DNA from: Pseudomonadota bacterium
Lineage (GTDB): Bacteria; Pseudomonadota; Alphaproteobacteria; Azospirillales; Azospirillaceae
DNA: 8,459 nt
Direction: 5' to 3'
Assembly (NCBI GenBank): GCA_023413605.1
Contig: JAEZPL010000664.1
Location: 1-8,459, forward strand
The notes beneath the pieces were generated by a model. It was given only the letters and a program-made list of their open reading frames with translations, was not told where the DNA came from and did no database searches. This document shows positions 1 to 5,895 of the stretch, in pieces (the stretch's first letter is position 1; each line of letters starts with the position of its first letter). The translations under genes and the position numbers were made by a program.

Positions 1-1472
1 CGCTCCGGCAGTTCCAGCCCGACGCCTTCGCCGCGGGGATAGCGCAGGGCCGAGGCGCGGTCGTCGATGGCGGCGGAGGTCGCCACCATGTGCATCAGCT
101 CCAGCTCGTCCGCCGCGGCCATCAGCACGATGTCGGGCAGGCAGCCGAGATAGGCCACGTCGAAGGAACCGGCGTGGGTCGCGCCGTCCGCCCCGACCAG
201 CCCGGCGCGGTCGAGCGCGAAGCGCACCGGCAGGTGCTGCAGCACCACGTCGTGCACGACCTGATCGTAGGCGCGCTGGAGGAAGGTGGAGTAGATCGCG
301 CAGAAGGGCTTGAACCCTTCCGTCGCCAAGCCCGCCGCGAAGGTCACCGCGTGCTGTTCCGCGATGCCCACGTCGAAGCAACGGTCCGGAAAACGCTCGC
401 CGAACAGATCCAGCCCGGTCCCCGACGGCATCGCCGCCGTGATCGCCAGCACGGACGGATCGAGTTCCGCCTCTTTGATCAGGGCGTTGGCGAAGACGCG
501 GGTGTAGGTCGGCGCGTTGGACTTAGGCTTGGCCTGGGCACCCGTGATGACGTCAAACTTCGCCACCGCGTGCAGCTTGTCGGCCGAAGCCTCGGCGGGG
601 CCATAGCCCTTGCCCTTCTTGGTGACGACGTGGATCAGCACCGGCTTGTCGTCTTCCGCGTCGCGCACGTTTTGCAACACGGGCAGCAGGTGGTCCAGGT
701 TGTGCCCGTCGATCGGGCCGATGTAGTAGAAGCCCATCTCCTCGAACAGCGTGCCGCCGGTGACCATGCCGCGCGCGTATTCCTCCGCGCGGCGGGCCGC
801 CGTGCGCAACGGGCGCGGCAGCTGGTCGGCGATGTCCTTCGCCAGATGGCGCAGGGACAGGTACGGCTTCGACGAAATCAGGCGCGACAGGTACGCGCTC
901 ATCGCGCCGACGGGCGGAGCGATGGACATGTCGTTGTCGTTCAGGATGACGATCAGCTTGCTGTTCGCGGAGCCCGCGTTGTTCATGGCCTCATAGGCCA
1001 TGCCGGCGCTCATCGCGCCGTCGCCGATCACCGCGATGACGTGGTTGTCCCGGCCCAGCTGGTCGCGCGCCACCGCCATGCCAAGGCCGGCGGAGATCGA
1101 GGTGGAGCTGTGGCCGGCGCCGAAGGGGTCGTATTCGCTTTCCGACCGCTTGGTGAAGCCCGACAGGCCGTCGCCCATGCGCAAGGTGCGAATGCGGTCG
1201 CGGCGCCCGGTCACGATCTTATGCGGGTAGCACTGGTGCCCCACGTCCCAGATCAGGCGGTCGGCGGGGGTGTTGAAGACATAATGCAGGGCGACGGTCA
1301 GTTCGACCACGCCAAGCCCGGCCCCCAGATGCCCGCCGGTCACGGAAACCGCGCTGATGGTCTCCGTGCGCAGTTCGTCCGCGAACTGCCGGAGTTGATC
1401 GGGCTTCAGGGCGCGCAGGTCGGCGGGGGTGTGGACGAGGTCGAGAAGCGGCGTCTTGGTGTTCGGGGTCAC
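1..1472 (-). CDS. dxs: 1-deoxy-D-xylulose-5-phosphate synthase, C-terminus beyond left edge
   Basis: This cytoplasmic enzyme condenses pyruvate and glyceraldehyde 3-phosphate to DXP using thiamine diphosphate and Mg2+, the first step of the MEP isoprenoid pathway. About 490 residues are visible, against about 620-640 usual for the family, so the C-terminal transketolase domain lies outside the window. The N-terminal ThDP domain shows His48 in a TGGHLG stretch, His79 in IWDVGHQCYPHK, the metal/ThDP motif GDGAMSAG at 150-157, and NN at 164-165 followed by LNDND at 177-181. The pyrimidine-binding domain carries catalytic Glu372 in FDVGIAEQHAV. The start is GTG at 1472: no other start codon lies between it and the upstream GGAGG (11 nt away, rather long), and the protein aligns from TPLLDLVHTPADLRAL as in relatives. 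It follows ispA by about 18 nt and is probably co-transcribed with xseB-ispA. The assignment is close to certain from the motifs. Confidence 0.98.
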   Translation of the reverse strand, partial: MTPNTKTPLLDLVHTPADLRALKPDQLRQFADELRTETISAVSVTGGHLGAGLGVVELTVALHYVFNTPADRLIWDVGHQCYPHKIVTGRRDRIRTLRMGDGLSGFTKRSESEYDPFGAGHSSTSISAGLGMAVARDQLGRDNHVIAVIGDGAMSAGMAYEAMNNAGSANSKLIVILNDNDMSIAPPVGAMSAYLSRLISSKPYLSLRHLAKDIADQLPRPLRTAARRAEEYARGMVTGGTLFEEMGFYYIGPIDGHNLDHLLPVLQNVRDAEDDKPVLIHVVTKKGKGYGPAEASADKLHAVAKFDVITGAQAKPKSNAPTYTRVFANALIKEAELDPSVLAITAAMPSGTGLDLFGERFPDRCFDVGIAEQHAVTFAAGLATEGFKPFCAIYSTFLQRAYDQVVHDVVLQHLPVRFALDRAGLVGADGATHAGSFDVAYLGCLPDIVLMAAADELELMHMVATSAAIDDRASALRYPRGEGVGLELPE

Positions 1473-1490
1473 GTTGGAAACGTCCTCCGT

Positions 1491-2381
1491 TCAGGCACGC
1501 CGCGCGACGACGAAGTCGGCGACCGCCTTCAGAATATCGGCACGCCCTTCGAAGATCTCCAGGTGCGCAACGGCTTGGGCGGCCAGCATCTCCGCCTGGG
1601 CGCGGGCGCGATCGCGCCCGAGGATGGACACGAAGGTGGACTTGCCGGCCTCGGCGTCGCGGCCGACGGATTTGCCCGTCTCCGCCTCCGTGCCTTCCAC
1701 GTCGAGCAGGTCGTCGACGATCTGGAAGGCCAGGCCGAGGTCGTGGGCGTAGGCGCGCAGCGCGTGCCGCTGCGGCGGCGGCGCCTTGCCCAGGATGCCG
1801 CCGGCCTCGCAGGAAAAGGCGATCATGTCGCCGGTCTTCATGCGCTGAAGCCGCGTGGTGGTGCCAAGATCGAAGACCTCATGCTCCGCGATCAGATCAA
1901 GCATCTGCCCGCCGACCATGCCGTGCGGCCCCGCCGCCTTGGCGAGCGCGGACACGAGCTGGCAGCGCACGTGCGGATCCTCGTGGGTCGCCGGGTCGGC
2001 CAGCACCTCGAAGGCATAGGTCAGCAGGCCGTCGCCGGCCAGGATGGCCGTCACCTCATCGAACTGGCGGTGCACCGTCGGCCGGCCGCGGCGCAGGTCG
2101 CCATCGTCCATCGCCGGCAGGTCGTCGTGGATCAGCGAATAGCTGTGCACGAACTCCACCGCCGCGGCGACACGCAGCGCGCATTCCGGGTTGACCCCGA
2201 ACAGGGCGGCGGAGTGGCGGACCAGAAAGGGACGCAGCCGCTTGCCGCCGTTCAGGCAGCCGTAGCGCATCGCCTCCAGCACGCGGGACTCGGGAAGGTC
2301 GGTGGTGGGAAGAAGGTGGGTGATCGCCCGTTCCACTTCCTCCGCCATGTCGGCCATGGCTCTCTTCAGGTCGGTCTGCAC
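1491..2381 (-). CDS. ispA: Farnesyl diphosphate synthase (trans-prenyl diphosphate synthase)
   Basis: This enzyme joins isopentenyl diphosphate units to allylic diphosphates, most likely ending at C15 farnesyl diphosphate. It has 296 residues, the usual family length. Visible motifs are GGKRLRP (45-51), the first Asp-rich motif DDLPAMDD (86-93) followed by GDLRRGRP, GGQMLDL (157-163), KTGDMI (182-187) and the second Asp-rich motif DDLLD (223-227). The residues before the first motif read YSLIHDD, and the two-residue insertion within it is typical of bacterial type II FPP synthases. Geranylgeranyl synthases such as CrtE usually carry different residues here, so FPP is favoured, though product length is inferred. 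The GTG at 2381 lies 1 nt after the xseB stop, suggesting translational coupling. In-frame ATGs at 2357 and 2348 are alternative starts; the GTG gives an N-terminus like that of E. coli IspA. dxs follows downstream. Confidence 0.95.
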   Translation of the reverse strand: MQTDLKRAMADMAEEVERAITHLLPTTDLPESRVLEAMRYGCLNGGKRLRPFLVRHSAALFGVNPECALRVAAAVEFVHSYSLIHDDLPAMDDGDLRRGRPTVHRQFDEVTAILAGDGLLTYAFEVLADPATHEDPHVRCQLVSALAKAAGPHGMVGGQMLDLIAEHEVFDLGTTTRLQRMKTGDMIAFSCEAGGILGKAPPPQRHALRAYAHDLGLAFQIVDDLLDVEGTEAETGKSVGRDAEAGKSTFVSILGRDRARAQAEMLAAQAVAHLEIFEGRADILKAVADFVVARRA

Positions 2382-2382
2382 G

Positions 2383-2637
2383 TCAGTCGATCCGGGCGGG
2401 TTCGGTGCCGATGGAACCGTCGGCAGACACGGTGATGCGATCGATCTTCGCCTGGGCTTCCCGCAGCTTGGCCTCGCAATGGCGCTTCAGCGCCGTGCCG
2501 CGCTCGTAGGAGGAGATCGCGTCGTCGAGCTTGCCGCGCCCTTCCTCCAACTGCCGCACGATGCGTTCCAGTTCGGTCAGCGCATCCTCGAAGCTGAGGG
2601 CGGCGATGTCGGGGGGGATGTTTGCGAGGTCAGCCAT
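2383..2637 (-). CDS. xseB: Exodeoxyribonuclease VII small subunit
   Basis: XseB is the small subunit of exonuclease VII, which degrades single-stranded DNA to oligonucleotides. Several small subunits bind each XseA large subunit, and xseA is not in this window. The protein is 84 residues, matching the family's roughly 80. It has the characteristic core SFEDALTELERIVRQLEEG (residues 16-34), then a DDAISSYERGTAL segment and a charged helix, consistent with its coiled-coil helical fold. An in-frame ATG at 2718 would add 27 residues rich in Gly and Phe that do not fit the family and cross a GC-rich hairpin. The ATG at 2637, with GGAA about 5-8 nt upstream, is therefore preferred. The pairing of xseB with ispA and dxs is a common bacterial arrangement and probably has no functional meaning beyond co-expression. 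Confidence 0.92.
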   Translation of the reverse strand: MADLANIPPDIAALSFEDALTELERIVRQLEEGRGKLDDAISSYERGTALKRHCEAKLREAQAKIDRITVSADGSIGTEPARID

Positions 2638-2663
2638 GAGCGTTCCGAAAAGGGGCCCGAACC

Positions 2664-2682
2664 CGGCCCCGGAATGGGGCCG
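2664..2682 (-). other. Perfect GC hairpin in the xseB leader
   Basis: CGGCCCC and GGGGCCG form a perfect 7-bp stem with a 5-nt loop, ending 27 nt upstream of the xseB start. No T-run follows on either strand, so it does not look like an intrinsic terminator. It may structure the 5' leader of the xseB-ispA-dxs message or be a chance product of GC-rich DNA. No function can be assigned. Confidence 0.3.
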
Positions 2683-2712
2683 AAACCCGAAGTTATGACC
2701 CGTTCCCCAAAT

Positions 2713-2756
2713 GCGCAAGGCCCGCGGCGGGCGTAGAACGCACCATCCACGGGCCT
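2713..2756 (-). terminator. Possible weak terminator after the HDAC-family gene
   Basis: On the minus strand, AGGCCCG at 2756-2750 pairs perfectly with CGGGCCT at 2724-2718, across a 25-nt region that has some inner pairing (GCG/CGC). TTGCGCATTT follows. The position, just after the HDAC-family stop and before xseB, would suit a terminator, but the loop is large and the T-rich tail poor. The call is weak, and read-through into xseB is possible. Confidence 0.2.
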
Positions 2757-2774
2757 AGCCATTAGAGCTTGCGG

Positions 2775-3740
2775 TCAGCAGTACATCAGTTCGCGGACAT
2801 GCGCCGCGCAAGCCGAGGCCAGGGCGCGAAGGTTGTACCCCCCTTCGAGCACCGACACAATGCGTGCGCCGCAGTGGGTGCGCGCCAGATCGCCCAGCTT
2901 GCGCGTGGCCCAGACGAAATCGTCGTCGGTCAGGTGCAGGCTGGCCAGCGGATCGCGCGAATGGGCGTCGAATCCGGCCGAGATCATCAGCAGGTCGGGT
3001 TTGAAATGGTCGATGGCCGGCAGGATGATGTGGGTCATCGCGTGCCGGAATTCCGGCGAACCGGCCATGGCCTGCAACGGGGCGTTCACGCAGTTGCCGT
3101 ACTCGCCCCGCTCGCCCGCGTCGCCCGTGCCCGGATAGAGCGGCGACTGGTGGGTGGAGCAGTAGAGCATGTCCGGGTCGCGCTGGAAGATGTCCTGCGT
3201 GCCGTTGCCGTGGTGAACGTCGAAGTCCATCACCGCCACCCGCTGCAGCCCGTGCACGGCCCGCGCGTGGTAGGCGCCGACCGCGACGTTGTTGAACAGG
3301 CAGAAGCCCATGGCCTTTTCGTATTCCGCATGGTGCCCCGGCGGGCGCACGGCGCAAAAGGCGTTGCGGGAATGGCCACTCGCCACCGCGTCGACCGCCG
3401 CGACCACCGCCCCGGCGGCGCGTAGCGCGGCTTCCCCCGAGCCCGGCGAGATCACCGTGTCCGCGTCGATTCCGGCATGCTCCTGCTCCGGAACGAGGGC
3501 CAGGACGCGTTCCACATGCTCCCTGGGGTGGGCGCGGGCGATCTGCTCGACGGTGGCGCGCGGCGCGTCCTGCCGTTCGAGCATATAGAACTCTTCCGTT
3601 TCCAGAGCTGCCAGCACGGCGCGCAGGCGGTCCGCACATTCCGGATGGCCCAGCCCTGTGTCGTGTTCCAGGCAGGCGGCGTGGGTGAACAGGGTGGTGA
3701 ACATGGTTTTTTGGGTCTTTTTCGTTCGTGTTCGAGGCAT
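2775..3740 (-). CDS. Histone deacetylase family (acetoin utilization-like) zinc hydrolase
   Basis: A zinc amidohydrolase of the arginase/deacetylase fold. Bacterial relatives deacetylate acetylated polyamines, acetylated proteins or other small amides; the substrate here cannot be read from sequence. Of the 321 residues, RPPGHHAEY (132-140) supplies the His136/His137 catalytic pair, DFDVHHGNGTQDIF (172-185) supplies zinc ligands Asp174 and His176, and SAGFDAH (254-260) supplies Asp258. YPGTG is at 202-206 and LEGGYN, with the likely transition-state Tyr302, at 298-303. All active-site residues are present, so it should be an active enzyme. The start at 3740 has GAGG about 7 nt upstream. It adds a basic 12-residue leader, MPRTRTKKTQKT, absent from most relatives. 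An ATG at 3704 begins where the family normally does but lacks a ribosome site. The gene lies 137 nt upstream of xseB in the same direction and could contribute transcripts to the isoprenoid genes. Confidence 0.94.
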   Translation of the reverse strand: MPRTRTKKTQKTMFTTLFTHAACLEHDTGLGHPECADRLRAVLAALETEEFYMLERQDAPRATVEQIARAHPREHVERVLALVPEQEHAGIDADTVISPGSGEAALRAAGAVVAAVDAVASGHSRNAFCAVRPPGHHAEYEKAMGFCLFNNVAVGAYHARAVHGLQRVAVMDFDVHHGNGTQDIFQRDPDMLYCSTHQSPLYPGTGDAGERGEYGNCVNAPLQAMAGSPEFRHAMTHIILPAIDHFKPDLLMISAGFDAHSRDPLASLHLTDDDFVWATRKLGDLARTHCGARIVSVLEGGYNLRALASACAAHVRELMYC

Positions 3741-3857
3741 TTCCTGCCTCTATTGTTCCCGGATCACTAATGAAAGTACAGGCTGATTCCGGGGCTTATC
3801 GTCACATCCCCCCATGGGCATCCAGCACCCCCTCTGCGCGATGTGCGTGCATAGCCG

Positions 3858-4085
3858 TCAGGCCGACCGTTCTATGACGAAGCGATAAACGCCGCCCTCT
3901 TCCGTGCTGGACAACAGCCGGTTGCCGGTGGCATCGCAGAAAGCGGCGAAGTCCTTCGGCGCGCTGGGGTCGGTCGCTTCGACCGTCAGCTTCTCGCCGG
4001 CGGCGACTGCCTTCAGCGCCTTGCGCGCCCGCAGCACCGGCAACGGGCACTGCAATCCCTTGGCATCCAGGCGGTTTTCGGCCAT
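3858..4085 (-). CDS. TusA-family sulfurtransferase / sulfur carrier protein
   Basis: A 75-residue protein of the TusA/SirA/YeeD family. Members carry sulfur as a persulfide on one cysteine and pass it to partners in tRNA thiolation, cofactor synthesis or sulfur oxidation. The hallmark CPxP motif is at 13-16 within GLQCPLPVLRARKAL, with Cys13 as the expected carrier residue. The remainder (VEATDPSAPKDFAAFC, then a C-terminal strand YRFVIE) fits the small alpha/beta fold. A second cysteine, in FAAFCDATGN, is seen in many relatives. The ATG at 4085 has AAGGAG 9 nt upstream. The frame stays open to 4331, but that extension crosses the divergent promoter region and has no ribosome site, so it is rejected. 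The gene is divergent from an ArsR-family regulator with thiol-sensor cysteines, hinting at control by reactive sulfur. No Tus relay partners are nearby, so whether it is the tRNA-thiolation TusA or a paralogue is open. Confidence 0.93.
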   Translation of the reverse strand: MAENRLDAKGLQCPLPVLRARKALKAVAAGEKLTVEATDPSAPKDFAAFCDATGNRLLSSTEEGGVYRFVIERSA

Positions 4086-4204
4086 GCGAGCGGTCTCCTT
4101 CGCTGAAGCAGCTTGGCGGTTGATCCCGGCGGCCATCCTAAGTCGGTGCCGCCGTCCGCTCAATGCCATGGCCCGGGACATACCGCGTATCGGGAACTTT
4201 GTTA

Positions 4205-4231
4205 TGTCTACGGGACTTCCACGGGTAGACA
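4205..4231. repeat. Inverted repeat TGTCTAC-N13-GTAGACA in the divergent promoter region
   Basis: Two perfect 7-nt arms (4205-4211 and 4225-4231) have centres 20 bases apart, about two helical turns, which is compatible with a dimeric regulator site. The right arm contains TAGACA, the proposed -35 box for the arsR-family gene. A perfect 7-bp inverted repeat at this spacing is not rare by chance in a region this size (my rough estimate is about 0.3 expected), so its position is the main argument. Confidence 0.35.
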
Positions 4232-4255
4232 GCGCGACATACCGTTCAATATGAT
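4226..4255 (+). promoter_or_regulatory. Sigma-70-type promoter candidate for the ArsR-family gene
   Basis: TAGACA at 4226-4231 and TATGAT at 4250-4255 each match the -35 and -10 consensus at five of six positions, with an 18-bp spacer. The predicted transcript start is near 4262, giving a leader of about 110 nt to the preferred ATG at 4373. The -10 box lies wholly within the palindrome at 4244-4260, so a bound repressor would block it. This would be the normal layout for an autoregulated ArsR-family gene. It is predicted from sequence only. Confidence 0.5.
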
Positions 4256-4260
4256 TGAAC
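4244..4260. promoter_or_regulatory. Palindromic operator candidate GTTCAAT-ATG-ATTGAAC
   Basis: A perfect inverted repeat with 7-nt arms and a 3-nt centre, AT-rich in otherwise GC-rich DNA, between the divergent TusA-family and ArsR-family genes. ArsR-family dimers bind short palindromes of this kind that overlap their own promoters, and this one covers the predicted -10 box. The likely ligand protein is the neighbouring regulator, which is an inference from position and family. Confidence 0.55.
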
Positions 4261-4372
4261 ACGAACGAAACAAGGTGGCTCTGGGGCGCAAGCGACCCGC
4301 GCTGGCGGACACCGATCTTGAACGCCGCCAAACTTGAAAGCCGATGTGGACTCCGACTGCGACGGTAGCCTC

Positions 4373-4726
4373 ATGAACATTCCGGACCTGCAACGCAACG
4401 CGCGCCGAGCCAGCACGCTGCTGAAGGCCATGAGCAACGAGCGCCGGCTGCTCATCCTCTGCTTCCTGGCAGAAGGGGAGAAGTCCGTCGGCGAACTGGA
4501 GGAACTGGTCGATCTCAGCCAGTCGGCCCTGTCGCAGCATCTCGCCCGCCTGCGCCGCGACAAGCTGGTGCGCACGCGGCGCTCCGCTCAGAACATCTAC
4601 TATTCGTTGAACGGGCACGAGGCGCAGACGGTGATGGCCACCCTGCACGAGCTGTTCTGCGCCCCAACCGCCCGCAAGGACGACGGGGCTGCCACCACGG
4701 AAGAGACCAGCGCGCCGGCCTCGTAG
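4373..4726 (+). CDS. ArsR-family repressor, BigR/SqrR-like dithiol (reactive sulfur) sensor candidate
   Basis: A winged-helix transcriptional regulator of 117 residues, within the usual size for the family. The N-terminal helix NIPDLQRNARRASTLLKAMS leads into RRLLILCFLAEGEKSVGELEE. The recognition helix is SQSALSQHLARLRRDKLV (about 49-66), the wing is RTRRSAQNIYYSL, and the C-terminal dimer helix ends in LHELFCAP. Cys30 and Cys96 sit in the contexts and at the 66-residue spacing of the sensor cysteines of BigR and SqrR, which form sulfur bridges with hydrogen persulfides and then release DNA. The metal-binding CxC motif of true ArsR/SmtB repressors is absent. The ATG at 4373 matches the family N-terminus but has only a weak ribosome site. 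A TTG at 4334 would add 13 residues, including one more cysteine. The gene is divergent from a TusA-family gene, and the promoter region has a palindrome suited to autoregulation. The sensing role is inferred. Confidence 0.93.
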   Translation: MNIPDLQRNARRASTLLKAMSNERRLLILCFLAEGEKSVGELEELVDLSQSALSQHLARLRRDKLVRTRRSAQNIYYSLNGHEAQTVMATLHELFCAPTARKDDGAATTEETSAPAS

Positions 4727-4732
4727 GCCGGC
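4714..4732 (+). terminator. Hairpin across the end of the ArsR-family gene
   Basis: GCCGGCC (4714-4720) and GGCCGGC (4726-4732) form a perfect 7-bp stem with the loop TCGTA, so the TAG stop codon at 4724-4726 lies in the loop and at the base of the second arm. It sits between convergent genes, where a terminator is expected. No T-run follows on either strand, so it is not a full intrinsic terminator. Confidence 0.35.
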
Positions 4733-4771
4733 CTCACAGACAGCCCCGCAAAGCCTTCCCGCCTTTCCGAA

Positions 4772-5176
4772 TCAGCGCCCCTCGGCAAAGCGCCAGCCGG
4801 ACAAAGCCGCCGCGCCCGCCACCGCCGCCCATCCGAACATGAAGGCGAATCCGCCCATCGGCGCGGTCATGCCGACCGGCAGCGGCCCCGTAGAGGCCAG
4901 CGCGTAGAGCGTACCGCTGAACAGCAGAATTCCCGCGACGAACAGCCAACCCGCTAGGCGCACGGCCAGACGCGCCAGCCCCGTCGCGCGCCACCCCAGG
5001 GCCGCCAAGGCGATCAGGGCGAGCGCGTGCCACATCTGGTATTGCCCGGCGAGTTGGAACAGATCCTGCGCGTGGGGATCACCAGCCAAGCCGTGGCTTG
5101 CATAGGCGCCCGCACCAACGGCAACAGCGCCGTTCAGCGCCGCGAAGACCAACCAAATCCGGTCCACCAGTCCCAT
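4772..5176 (-). CDS. DUF423 family small integral membrane protein
   Basis: A 134-residue protein of the DUF423 (E. coli YgdD-like) family, whose function is unknown. Four hydrophobic segments are visible, at about residues 6-26, 48-62, 72-93 and 108-127, predicting an inner-membrane protein. Family hallmarks are GAGAYASHGL (21-30), YQMWHALALI (46-55), FSGTLYAL (86-93) and APMGGFAFMFGW (105-116). The start chosen is ATG 5176, which has GGAG 8 nt upstream. An in-frame TTG at 5206 would add ten polar residues ahead of the first membrane segment and has no clear ribosome site. The gene is convergent with the ArsR-family gene (45-nt gap) and divergent from the receiver gene, so it is probably a single-gene transcript. 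Nothing in the context suggests a pathway. Confidence 0.92.
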   Translation of the reverse strand: MGLVDRIWLVFAALNGAVAVGAGAYASHGLAGDPHAQDLFQLAGQYQMWHALALIALAALGWRATGLARLAVRLAGWLFVAGILLFSGTLYALASTGPLPVGMTAPMGGFAFMFGWAAVAGAAALSGWRFAEGR

Positions 5177-5317
5177 CGAACCCACTCCACGGCTTTCGTT
5201 CTGCAACGCGCCGGACCATAGCCCAGGATGCGCAATCCGGACGAGCCCGTTCGCACACGGCCGATCCCACGTCGCCCCCCGTGCGGGGTCCGGGTGGTTC
5301 GTTTACAGTCTGATCAT

Positions 5318-5335
5318 TTGGCCCGCCCTTTGCTT
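5318..5335 (+). promoter_or_regulatory. Sigma-54-type (-24/-12) promoter candidate
   Basis: TTGGCCCGCCCTTTGCTT matches the RpoN consensus YTGGCACGrNNNTTGCW at all the strongest positions. The invariant GG (5320-5321) and GC (5332-5333) are separated by exactly 10 nt, and the -12 block TTGCT is complete. The transcript would start near 5345, about 83 nt before the GTG of the receiver gene. No NifA-type TGT-N10-ACA upstream site was seen between 5207 and 5317, so the required enhancer-binding activator is unknown. Degenerate matches do arise by chance in GC-rich DNA. Confidence 0.5.
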
Positions 5336-5427
5336 CGAACAGGCCGGCTTGCGCTTTTCCGGCCGCGCTTCCGCGCTGTGACCGGGGAAGATCCGCAAAC
5401 TGCGTTGCAAAATGCCAGAGGTGGGCC

Positions 5428-5889
5428 GTGGACGGCGACATCCTGCACCGACATTCGCGAGAGATCCCGGCTTTCGAGCTGGCGTCCGAGGACGAGTTGG
5501 TCGACTGGGCGCAGGCCCGCGGCGGCCGGTTGCTTGTGGTCGACGACAGCGCAACGAATCGGATTGTGACCGCGTCGCTGATGCGCAAGGCCGGATTCAC
5601 GGTGGAGACGGCGGAGGGAGGCGCGGAGGCGATCACCGCCGTGTGCGACGCCGACCAACCTTACGACGCCGTCCTGATGGACATCGCCATGCCTGAGGTG
5701 GACGGGATTGCCGCAACGCGCGCCATCCGGGGCTTGCCCGGTACGCGCAGCAGCACCCCGATCATCGCCGTCACCGCCCACGGCTTCGCAGAAGACCGCG
5801 AGCGCTGCCTTGACGCGGGCATGAACGCCTACGTCGTCAAGCCGGTGCGCCGATCATTGCTGCTGGCGGCCCTGCACAGCTGGCTGTGA
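5428..5889 (+). CDS. Stand-alone response regulator receiver (CheY-like) domain protein
   Basis: A 153-residue protein with one receiver domain (about 34-153) and no output domain. The acidic pair Asp39/Asp40 is in LLVVDDS, the phosphoacceptor Asp85 in VLMDIAMPEVDG, the switch Thr116 in AVTAH and the conserved Lys138 in VVKPV, so it should be phosphorylatable. The text ATNRIV...LMRKAGFTVETAEGG resembles receivers found in hybrid histidine kinases more than classical CheY. About 33 residues precede the domain (HRHSREIPAFELASEDELVDWAQ) and match no family I recognise. The GTG at 5428 has GAGG 6 nt upstream. A sigma-54-like promoter lies about 100 nt upstream. No kinase gene adjoins it, so the partner and output are unknown; it may act in a phosphorelay or by protein-protein contact. 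Its stop is only 6 nt from that of the convergent DUF924 gene. Confidence 0.92.
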   Translation: MDGDILHRHSREIPAFELASEDELVDWAQARGGRLLVVDDSATNRIVTASLMRKAGFTVETAEGGAEAITAVCDADQPYDAVLMDIAMPEVDGIAATRAIRGLPGTRSSTPIIAVTAHGFAEDRERCLDAGMNAYVVKPVRRSLLLAALHSWL

Positions 5890-5895
5890 CACACA

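Noticed and set aside
90..2435. A 781-codon open frame on the plus strand
   Set aside because: It lies antisense to dxs, ispA and xseB, all of which have full catalytic motifs. Its translation is low-complexity, rich in Arg, Gly, His and Val, as expected for a GC-rich shadow frame.
2755..3639. Other long frames over the HDAC-family gene on both strands
   Set aside because: They lack recognisable domains, while the 2775-3740 frame contains every active-site motif of the deacetylase family in order.
4177..4244. Direct repeat GACATACCG at 4177-4185 and 4236-4244
   Set aside because: A 9-nt repeat within a region this size is not very unlikely by chance, and neither copy sits at a clear functional position. 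I did not count it as a regulator site.
4086..4331. N-terminal extension of the TusA-family protein to 4331
   Set aside because: It would place coding sequence over the divergent promoter and palindromes and gives a non-family leader. ATG 4085 has a good AAGGAG site and the normal family length.
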